Assembly (NCBI GenBank): GCA_002420115.1
Contig: DIHK01000053.1
Coordinates: 77,842 to 93,250 of the forward strand
Direction: 5' to 3'
DNA: 15,409 nt
DNA from: Nitrospira sp. UBA5698
Lineage (GTDB): Bacteria > Nitrospirota > Nitrospiria > Nitrospirales > Nitrospiraceae
Position 1 is the first letter of the stretch. Each line of letters starts with the position of its first letter. A program made the position numbers and the translations under genes. Under the pieces are notes generated by a model, which was not told where the DNA came from, did no database searches, and worked only from the letters and a program-made list of their open reading frames with translations. This document shows, one piece after another, positions 5,449 through 11,422 of this stretch.

Positions 5449-6998
5449 GGGGTGCTCCCCTGTGAGGTCGTGAGATGGGATGACAGCAAGGATTCTGACA
5501 GTGGATGAGGCATCGTGGGTGACGACGCTGCAGCTTGTACCAGTTGGTTCATAACCGGTTGAGCCGTGCTCAACACGACTCGCGGATACAGTCCCAAACA
5601 GATCTGCAGGGCTGCGATCAACAGAACAGTTCCAAAAACGACATTCGACAGGTCCTGCACCGAACGGGTGTCTTGCTGCCGCCCAAAGAAGGTGCGTTGC
5701 ATCATACCCAATGAGTAAATGGCGGCCATGACCATCCCTAGCGAGGCCAGGATGATCATGATCGGTTGAGTCGCATAGGAACCGAACAGGATCAGAAACT
5801 CGCCGATGAAATTGGCCATACCCGGCAACCCCAATGAGGCGCAGGCAAAAACGAGCGCCATCGTGGCCAGACGTGGCGTCACCGCCCACAGTCCTCCCAT
5901 GTGGCTCATCTCTCTCGTCTGATAGCGTTCTTCCAGAGCTCCAGCCACCAGGAAGAGGCCGCCGGTACTCAGCCCGTGCGCGACCATCTGCATGACGACT
6001 CCCTGCAGAGCCAACTCCGTCCCGGCGAAGGCGCCGAGCAGGATGAAGCCCATGTGGCTGATGCTGCTGTAGGCCACCAGCCGCTTGATATCCGTTTGGG
6101 CACAGGCCAACACCGCGGCATAGAGAATCCCGACTACCCCTAGTCCCATCGCGATCGGCGTGAATTCGTGCATCGCTTCGGGAAACATCGGAATCGTGAA
6201 CCGTAACAGACCATAGGCGCCGGTTTTCGCCAAGATCCCGGCGAGAATGATCGTGGCCCCGGTCGGTGCCTCAGCGTAGGTGTCCGGAAGCCAGGTATGA
6301 AAGGGAGGAGCCGGCAGCTTCACAAGAAACCCGATGAGAAAGGCCAGCATCAACCATCGGGCCATCTCGGTACTTAGGGTCAAGTCCATCAAATCGGCAT
6401 AGTCGAAACTTGGGTGGCCTGTCGCCTGTTGATGCAGGAGCGCGAGGGCCACGATCGCCACCAACAATACCAAGCTCCCGGCCTGGGTAAATAAGAAGAA
6501 CTTAAATGAGGCGTGCCGGCGCTGTGCATGGCCCCAGATCACGATCAACAGATACATGGGGACCAACATGAGTTCCCAAAAAAAGAAAAACAGAAACAGA
6601 TCGATCGCTAAGAACACCCCGATTACGCCGCCCAGGGCGAGCAGGACATTACAGTGAAACAGTCCGACGCGGTTCTGAATTTCTGTCCAGGAGGCCATCG
6701 TCGCGACGACGCCGACGAGGACCGTTAGCACGATCAGGATGAGACTGAGCCCATCAAGCCCAAGATGCAGACTAATACCCCAGCGGGGAATCCAACTGAT
6801 GGAACTCTCTACGAGCCATGCCCCATGGCCTGAGGCCTGCGTTGCGTGCTCTCCGGTCCCGAGCAGCAACGCAACAAGACCGTCGACAGACAAGGCCCCC
6901 AGCGCGATCCAACGAGGAGCGGAGCGAGATTGTTGCTGTGCCATCCATGCGAAGGGCGCGGCGAGGATTGGGATGAGGATGAGCAGCCAAAGACTCAT
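5445..6998 (-). CDS. nuoM: NADH-quinone oxidoreductase subunit M
   Basis: A 517-residue, roughly 14-helix antiporter-like proton-pumping subunit of complex I in the inner membrane. The diagnostic residues are Glu142 in FFFFWELMLVPMYLL, Lys227 in FLVKLPAPPFHTWLPD, Lys258 in GILAKTGAYGLLR and Glu400 in NFIGEFLIL, corresponding to the channel residues of E. coli NuoM (Glu144, Lys234, Lys265, Glu407). The terminal Glu rather than Lys separates it from NuoN and NuoL. The start at 6998 (MSLWLLILIP) overlaps the nuoL stop by ATGA; upstream in-frame codons lie inside nuoL and are not family-like. After the last helix there is a Ser/Thr/Pro-rich tail of about 30 residues. Only one nuoM lies between nuoL and nuoN, so this is the ordinary three-pump layout, not the '2M' variant with a second NuoM. 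Confidence 0.97.
   Translation of the reverse strand: MSLWLLILIPILAAPFAWMAQQQSRSAPRWIALGALSVDGLVALLLGTGEHATQASGHGAWLVESSISWIPRWGISLHLGLDGLSLILIVLTVLVGVVATMASWTEIQNRVGLFHCNVLLALGGVIGVFLAIDLFLFFFFWELMLVPMYLLIVIWGHAQRRHASFKFFLFTQAGSLVLLVAIVALALLHQQATGHPSFDYADLMDLTLSTEMARWLMLAFLIGFLVKLPAPPFHTWLPDTYAEAPTGATIILAGILAKTGAYGLLRFTIPMFPEAMHEFTPIAMGLGVVGILYAAVLACAQTDIKRLVAYSSISHMGFILLGAFAGTELALQGVVMQMVAHGLSTGGLFLVAGALEERYQTREMSHMGGLWAVTPRLATMALVFACASLGLPGMANFIGEFLILFGSYATQPIMIILASLGMVMAAIYSLGMMQRTFFGRQQDTRSVQDLSNVVFGTVLLIAALQICLGLYPRVVLSTAQPVMNQLVQAAASSPTMPHPLSESLLSSHLTTSQGSTP
5449..5460 (-). promoter_or_regulatory. Hairpin enclosing the nuoN Shine-Dalgarno
   Basis: On the mRNA strand GGGGAGCACCCC stands immediately before the nuoN AUG: a four-pair GC stem with an AGCA loop in which the only Shine-Dalgarno (GGGGAG) forms the 5' arm. 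It also encodes the last residues of NuoM (GSTP). Ribosomes finishing nuoM at the ATGA junction would open it, a simple arrangement for translational coupling. The stem is short, so its strength is uncertain. Confidence 0.5.
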
Positions 6999-8884
6999 AG
7001 CGCGAATAATCCAAGTAACATCAGCGTTCCAACAGCAATCGTAGCGGCGTACCAGCGAACATGCCCCGTCTGAGTAAGACTCATCCAGCCATGGCAGGAC
7101 TCGGCACACACCGCAAGCCACTCGTAGCCACGATCCAGCATGTCGTGCGGACGTCGAGTCAGGGTGAACCAAGGCCGCACGAACAGGCGATCATACAGTC
7201 GATCGAATCCCCAGCCTCCTTGCAACAACGTCATGGAAGGATGATCCGTAGATTGATCGGCCCATCGTGTGGCCAACAGAGAACCTGGCAAGAACAGAAG
7301 TGCGGCCAGGCCAATTCCGAGTAGAGCCGCGACGGTGACGGCCAGTTGCTCGCGCCCTTCACTCCCCTCGTCTATGTCTGGCAGCAGGTCCGTCGTCGGC
7401 AGTGCGTGTGACAGGTAGTCACTGAACAGCGTGACATGCCCGAGCGTGTGGGGCATCTCAAGAAAACCGATGGTGGTCGCCAGAAACGCCAACACCACCA
7501 GCGGCCCACGCATGGCCCAACCCGATTCACCCGTCGGTGTCGTACGAACCTCTCCGAAAAAGACGCGAAAGATCAGTCGGAAGCTGTAGAGGCCCGTCAG
7601 CATGGCCCCGAACACTGCGCCGAACCAGATCCACTGGTGGCTAAGAGGTGAAGCCCAGACCGACCAGAGGATCCAATCTTTGCTGTAAAACCCCGATGTG
7701 ATGAGGGGGACACCGGACATGGCTGCAGCCCCGATCAGAAACGTCCAAAAGGTCCAGGGCAGCTGTTTCCGGAGACCACCCATCTTGAAAATGTCCTGTT
7801 CGTGATGGAGGCTGTGGATCACGGACCCAGCCGCAAGGAAGAGCAAGGCTTTGAAGCAGGAATGGGTCAGAAAATGAAAGAGCGCGGCAGACCAGGCACC
7901 GACGCCGAGCGCGAGAAACATATAGCCGATCTGGCTCATCGTGGAATAGGCGAGCACCCGCTTAATGTCACGCTGAACGAGCGCGCTGGATGCCGCCAGG
8001 AGCAACGTCACCAGGCCAAGCACCGCGATCATCTCTTGCACCATCGGTGCGAGTGCAAACAGATGATGCATCCTGGCAATGAGATAGACCCCAGCCGTGA
8101 CCATCGTGGCCGCATGGATGAGCGCACTCACCGGCGTGGGACCAGCCATGGCGTCAGGTAGCCACACCTGAAGCGGCAATTGCGCCGACTTTCCAACCGC
8201 ACCGATCAAGAAGAGTACCGCAACGATCATGGCCAGGTTCGAGCCCACCGGCCAGGCTTCCACGGCACGGCTCTGGACTTCTTGGATCGACAAGCTCGTC
8301 AATTGCGTGAACAGGATGAAGAGCCCGATGGCAAACGCCGTGTCACCAATACGAGTCACGATAAAGGCTTTCTGCGCAGCGGTGCCGTATTCCGGTTCCC
8401 GATACCAGAAGCCAATCAACAAATAGCTGCAGAGCCCCACCCCTTCCCAGCCCAGGTAGAGCAGCAACAGATTGTCCGCCAACACCAGCGTCAGCATCGC
8501 GGAGACGAACAGATTCATATAGGCAAAAAACCTGGCGTATCCATCGTCGTGCGCCATGTATTCGGCGGAGTACAGATGAATCAAGAAGCCGACGCCGGTA
8601 ATCACCGCCACCATCAAGAGCGAGAGCGCATCCAGGTACCAAGAGATCCCAACCGTCATCCCGGACGTATCGATCCAATTCCATAGCGTTTGCCGGTAGG
8701 CCTCTTGATCAGGAAAGGTGCGGAGAAAATCTGCGGCGACCAGTCCGGTCGTCACGGCTGCCGTCCCCACTGAACCGCACCCGACCCACGCGATCTGGTG
8801 CCGGCTCAATCGCCCGCCGCACAGAGCCAACAGCAGAAAGCCAGCAAGCGGAAGGACAGGAATGAGCCACAGTAGATTGAGCAT
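6995..8884 (-). CDS. nuoL: NADH-quinone oxidoreductase subunit L
   Basis: A 629-residue protein, the distal proton-pumping subunit of complex I, with about 16 predicted helices including the C-terminal lateral helix that clamps M and N; E. coli NuoL has 613 residues. Key residues: Glu147 in YLGWEGVGLCSYLLIGFW, Lys232 in GAVGKSAQLPLQVWLPDAM, His257 in SALIHAATMV, His337/His341 and Lys345 in FHFLTHSCFKALLF, Lys402 in GFYSKDWIL. The region from about 510 to 590 is the less conserved, partly soluble segment before the last helix. The start ATG at 8884 is preceded by AAGGA about 12 nt upstream, inside the 7-nt repeat spacer. The stop overlaps the nuoM start (ATGA). No missing catalytic residue was noticed. 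Confidence 0.97.
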   Translation of the reverse strand: MLNLLWLIPVLPLAGFLLLALCGGRLSRHQIAWVGCGSVGTAAVTTGLVAADFLRTFPDQEAYRQTLWNWIDTSGMTVGISWYLDALSLLMVAVITGVGFLIHLYSAEYMAHDDGYARFFAYMNLFVSAMLTLVLADNLLLLYLGWEGVGLCSYLLIGFWYREPEYGTAAQKAFIVTRIGDTAFAIGLFILFTQLTSLSIQEVQSRAVEAWPVGSNLAMIVAVLFLIGAVGKSAQLPLQVWLPDAMAGPTPVSALIHAATMVTAGVYLIARMHHLFALAPMVQEMIAVLGLVTLLLAASSALVQRDIKRVLAYSTMSQIGYMFLALGVGAWSAALFHFLTHSCFKALLFLAAGSVIHSLHHEQDIFKMGGLRKQLPWTFWTFLIGAAAMSGVPLITSGFYSKDWILWSVWASPLSHQWIWFGAVFGAMLTGLYSFRLIFRVFFGEVRTTPTGESGWAMRGPLVVLAFLATTIGFLEMPHTLGHVTLFSDYLSHALPTTDLLPDIDEGSEGREQLAVTVAALLGIGLAALLFLPGSLLATRWADQSTDHPSMTLLQGGWGFDRLYDRLFVRPWFTLTRRPHDMLDRGYEWLAVCAESCHGWMSLTQTGHVRWYAATIAVGTLMLLGLFAL

Positions 8885-8958
8885 TCGCGTCTTTCGTCCT
8901 TCGTATTTCGTATCTCGGAAGCGAACGACCCTTCACGAGCGACGCTTCACGTCACTAT
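8884..8958. repeat. Degenerate 7-nt repeats filling the nuoK-nuoL spacer
   Basis: On the plus strand the 70-bp spacer and a few flanking coding bases divide into 7-mers: TTCGCGT at 8884-8890, CTTTCGT, CCTTCGT and ATTTCGT to 8911, two diverged units, a 5-nt break at 8926-8930, then CTTCACG at 8931-8937, AGCGACG, and CTTCACG again at 8945-8951. The consensus of the first block is YTTTCGT. The tract touches the nuoL start codon at one end and the nuoK stop (8955-8957) at the other. Unit length matches the tract at 44-154, though the sequence differs. Confidence 0.7.
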
Positions 8959-9254
8959 CCTCTCAATTCGCAGAATGCATCGGCATCCAATGTTCGAAAC
9001 CGATGGGACAGCTGCAGCACAATCCCCAGTGCCACAGAAACTTCAGCCGCAGCAAGGGTGAGGATGAACAAAAACATGATTTCCCCATCGACTTGTCCCC
9101 ACCGAGCCCCTCCGGCGATGAAGGCAAGCGCCGCGGCATTCAGCATGATTTCGAGGGACAGCAACATGTACAGAATGTTCCGTCGACTCAATAAGCCGAT
9201 CAATCCAAGACCAAACAACATGATAGCCAACACCAATGCGGGTGTGCTCAACAT
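8955..9254 (-). CDS. nuoK: NADH-quinone oxidoreductase subunit K
   Basis: A 99-residue membrane protein with three transmembrane helices, homologous to MrpC; in complex I it sits between NuoJ and NuoN and helps link quinone chemistry to the pumps. The two conserved membrane carboxylates are present: Glu35 in YMLLSLEIMLNAAALAF and Glu71 in LTLAAAEVSVALG (E. coli Glu36 and Glu72). The length equals the usual 100 residues. A TTG one codon upstream (9257) could add one residue, but the ATG at 9254 is chosen because GAGAAGG is placed six bases before it; stop of nuoJ and start of nuoK share a base (TGATG). A spacer of 7-nt repeats separates it from nuoL. Confidence 0.96.
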   Translation of the reverse strand: MLSTPALVLAIMLFGLGLIGLLSRRNILYMLLSLEIMLNAAALAFIAGGARWGQVDGEIMFLFILTLAAAEVSVALGIVLQLSHRFRTLDADAFCELRG

Positions 9255-9751
9255 CAACGACCTTCTCTCGAAAGACGACGCCCCAAGTGATAGGCACCGA
9301 TCAAACCAGGCAGCAACAGCATGGACGCCAATTCCACACCGATGATATAGGGCCCATAGAGGGCGATGGAGATGCCTTTCTGCCTGGTTTCTGCGACAAC
9401 GCTCACCGTATGGTCCCCGACAGCAATGAGGTATCCCACCTCACCCAGAAGTATCAGAGCCAGGATACTGGGCCCGACCCATGCGGTGGGCGTCAGCCAA
9501 GCCCGTTCCTGTTCAACCGCGAGCGGCCCGAGGAGCATCACGACAAAGATGAAGAGCACCATGATGGCACCGCCATAAATGATGATCTCCAGCGCGGCGG
9601 CAAACTGAGCCCCCAATAGATAGAAAATCAGCGCCAGCGCAATCAGCGCCACGACCAGATAGAGCAGCGCGTGAACGGGATGTAGATGCGTGATGACGCG
9701 CAGCGTCGCTAAGAACGTCACAGCGGCAGCAATGTAGAAGAGTACTTCCAT
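9254..9751 (-). CDS. nuoJ: NADH-quinone oxidoreductase subunit J
   Basis: A 165-residue membrane protein with five predicted helices, part of the central membrane connection of complex I. The hallmark segment ALEIIIYGGAIMVLFIF (53-69) contains Glu54 and Tyr59-Gly60-Gly61 of transmembrane helix 3, the helix whose pi-bulge rotates during turnover (E. coli Glu55, Tyr59). The helices are followed by a polar segment near 125 and a last helix ending in an Arg-rich tail (RRLSREGR). The length is slightly below E. coli NuoJ (184). The start at 9751 is the only sensible Met; no Shine-Dalgarno precedes it, the upstream bases being a 7-nt repeat tract. It overlaps nuoK by one base. Confidence 0.95.
   Translation of the reverse strand: MEVLFYIAAAVTFLATLRVITHLHPVHALLYLVVALIALALIFYLLGAQFAAALEIIIYGGAIMVLFIFVVMLLGPLAVEQERAWLTPTAWVGPSILALILLGEVGYLIAVGDHTVSVVAETRQKGISIALYGPYIIGVELASMLLLPGLIGAYHLGRRLSREGR
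9261..9267 (-). promoter_or_regulatory. Ribosome-binding site of nuoK
   Basis: The minus strand reads GAGAAGG, then TCGTTG and the ATG at 9254. The six-base gap is ideal for that ATG and too short for the TTG at 9257, which decides the start. The site lies within the last codons of nuoJ. Confidence 0.55.
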
Positions 9752-9756
9752 AAAGA

Positions 9757-9838
9757 GCTTATGGCGTATGGCTTATGGCGCTAACACGGAAAGAGTGATG
9801 AGCTGCGTGTGCTATACGCCATTTGCTATACGCTCTCC
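9757..9838. repeat. Two opposed blocks of 7-nt repeats in the nuoI-nuoJ spacer
   Basis: The plus strand carries GCTTATG, GCGTATG, GCTTATG and a diverged fourth unit at 9757-9784, then 26 unrelated bases, then GCTATAC at 9811-9817, a diverged unit, GCTATAC at 9825-9831 and a diverged unit to 9838. Read on the other strand the second block gives GCGTATA, so the two blocks are inverted copies of GCGTATR; ATGGCGTATGGC (9761-9772) pairs with GCTATACGCCAT (9811-9822) at 11 of 12 positions, giving a possible hairpin with a 38-nt loop. The tract fills nearly the whole 91-bp spacer. Confidence 0.75.
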
Positions 9839-9842
9839 TTCC

Positions 9843-10385
9843 CTAGGGCATCAAACTCCTCACATCCACCGGTGGAAGTTCGTTCGCACCTTGCCCTTTA
9901 TCCTTGTCGAGAGTTCTCACGCCGGCGACTCGATAAAAATTATAGTCGTGATACTTGCCCGTCCCGCTGATGAGGAGATCTTCCTTCTCGTAGACGAGAT
10001 TCCTGCGTGCATATTCGCTCTGTTCGAAATCTGGAATGAGCTGAATCGCATGGGTCGGGCAGGCTTCCTCACACATTCCACAATAGATGCAGCGGGAAAA
10101 GTTAATCCGGAAGAATTCCGGATAACGGCGTTCATGAGCATCTGGATTGTCCGCAGCCTGAAGCGCGATGCAATCGACAGGACAAGCCGCAGAACATAGG
10201 TAGCACGCGACACAGCGCTCCTCTCCGTCAGGATCTCTGGTCAGAACGATTCGTCCGCGCCAGCGCGGCGGTAAGTAGGGGCGCTCCTCCGGATACTGGA
10301 CCGTGACCGGCTTCGTAAAGGTCCGTTTGAAGACGATCCATAAGCCGACGATCAGATTACGGGCATATAGCCATATGCTCATCAT
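9843..10385 (-). CDS. nuoI: NADH-quinone oxidoreductase subunit I (ferredoxin-like)
   Basis: A 180-residue peripheral-arm subunit carrying clusters N6a and N6b, which pass electrons towards NuoB and quinone. Both ligand sets are complete: Cys58, Cys61, Cys64 and Cys68 followed by Pro (CVACYLCSAACP), and Cys99, Cys102, Cys105 and Cys109 followed by Pro (CIYCGMCEEACP). The N-terminal helix (about 4-24) is the amphipathic anchor typical of bacterial NuoI. Two adjacent ATG codons (10385 and 10382) begin the gene; the first is used here since AAAGGA lies 11 bases ahead of it. The C-terminal tail after about residue 140 (PPVDVRSLMP at the end) is family-typical in position but variable. It is separated from nuoH by 56 bp and from nuoJ by 91 bp, the widest gap in the operon. 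Confidence 0.97.
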   Translation of the reverse strand: MMSIWLYARNLIVGLWIVFKRTFTKPVTVQYPEERPYLPPRWRGRIVLTRDPDGEERCVACYLCSAACPVDCIALQAADNPDAHERRYPEFFRINFSRCIYCGMCEEACPTHAIQLIPDFEQSEYARRNLVYEKEDLLISGTGKYHDYNFYRVAGVRTLDKDKGQGANELPPVDVRSLMP

Positions 10386-10395
10386 ACGTCGTATG
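10383..10395. repeat. 13-bp palindrome over the nuoI start codon
   Basis: CATACG, a central T, and CGTATG form a perfect 6+1+6 palindrome; its left three bases are the complement of the first nuoI ATG. It shares the core CGTAT with the repeats in the two other long nuo spacers. As RNA the one-base loop cannot close fully, so a structure of at most about four pairs is expected. Confidence 0.5.
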
Positions 10396-10441
10396 GTCCT
10401 TTAACAGTCTCACTCCCCTTCGTACTCAATCCGATCCGGGT

Positions 10442-11422
10442 TCACGGCAACATCGAGAGTTCCGATGCTCCGGTTTTCCACAACACGACACCACCAGTCA
10501 GCAAGAGATTGATCAACGCCAGCGGCATCACAACCTTCCAGCCGAACGTCAGCAACTGATCAAAGCGGAACCGTGGCCACGTCGCCCGAATGAGGATGAT
10601 CAGGACGATGAACCCGAACATCTTCAAGCCAAACCAGACAGCCGGCGGCAACCAGGGTCCGTGCCACCCACCGAAGAAGAGAATGACGGTCATGGCCGAG
10701 AGCAGCAGGATGCTGAGATATTCACCCACAAAAAACATCCCGAACTTCATCCCGCTGTACTCCGAGTGGTAGCCGGCGACAAGCTCAGCCTCCGCCTCAG
10801 GCATGTCGAACGGGGTGCGATGGGCTTCAGCCAGTCCTGCCATGAAAAAGCAAAGAAACCCGAAAAATTGAGGAATCACGAACCATTGATGCCGTTGGGC
10901 CTCGACAATGTCGCTCAGGTTGAATGATCCCGCCAAGAGCACCGTGCCCATCAGCGACAGCCCCATAAAGACTTCGTAACTCAACAACTGTGCGATCGCC
11001 CGAAGGCTGCCGAGAAACGCGAACTTGTTATTGGAAGCCCAGCCTCCGATGATGACACTGTAGGCAGCGAGGCTCGACATGGCCAAGAAGAACAGAACCC
11101 CGACATTGAGGTCAGCGACCACGAAATCAGGCGCAACCGGCACCACGGCAAACGACATGAGGGCGGTGATCACGACGATGGCCGGGGTGATCACAAACAC
11201 CGCTTTGTCGGCGAAGGGCGGGATCCAGTCTTCCTTCGTGAAAATCTTGATCATATCCGCCAATGATTGCAGGCATCCGCCTGGTCCGAGACGGTTTGGG
11301 CCGTATCGTTCCTGCCAGACCCCGAGCAGTCGCCGTTCAAGCCAGATCATCATCCCCGCCAAGGTCAGGCAGCTGCCTAGAATGACGGCGATGGTCAATG
11401 CGGTGTGGCTCCAATCGATCAT
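10442..11422 (-). CDS. nuoH: NADH-quinone oxidoreductase subunit H
   Basis: A 326-residue, eight-helix membrane subunit that forms the quinone tunnel and first proton path together with NuoB and NuoD. Conserved parts: WLERRLLGVWQERYGPNRLG (27-46), LADMIKIFTKEDWIPPFADK (54-73), and the acidic loop after helix 5 with AEAHRTPFDMPEAEAELVAG (198-217), holding Glu199, Asp206, Glu209, Glu211 and Glu213. The length matches E. coli NuoH (325). The start ATG at 11422 overlaps the nuoG stop by ATGA with a weak AGGG ahead, so translation is probably coupled. No irregularity was noticed. Confidence 0.97.
   Translation of the reverse strand: MIDWSHTALTIAVILGSCLTLAGMMIWLERRLLGVWQERYGPNRLGPGGCLQSLADMIKIFTKEDWIPPFADKAVFVITPAIVVITALMSFAVVPVAPDFVVADLNVGVLFFLAMSSLAAYSVIIGGWASNNKFAFLGSLRAIAQLLSYEVFMGLSLMGTVLLAGSFNLSDIVEAQRHQWFVIPQFFGFLCFFMAGLAEAHRTPFDMPEAEAELVAGYHSEYSGMKFGMFFVGEYLSILLLSAMTVILFFGGWHGPWLPPAVWFGLKMFGFIVLIILIRATWPRFRFDQLLTFGWKVVMPLALINLLLTGGVVLWKTGASELSMLP

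Noticed and set aside
8180..8686. 168-codon plus-strand open frame opposite nuoL (also 7802-8161)
   Set aside because: His/Arg/Gln-rich translation typical of antisense to hydrophobic membrane-protein codons; no start signal.
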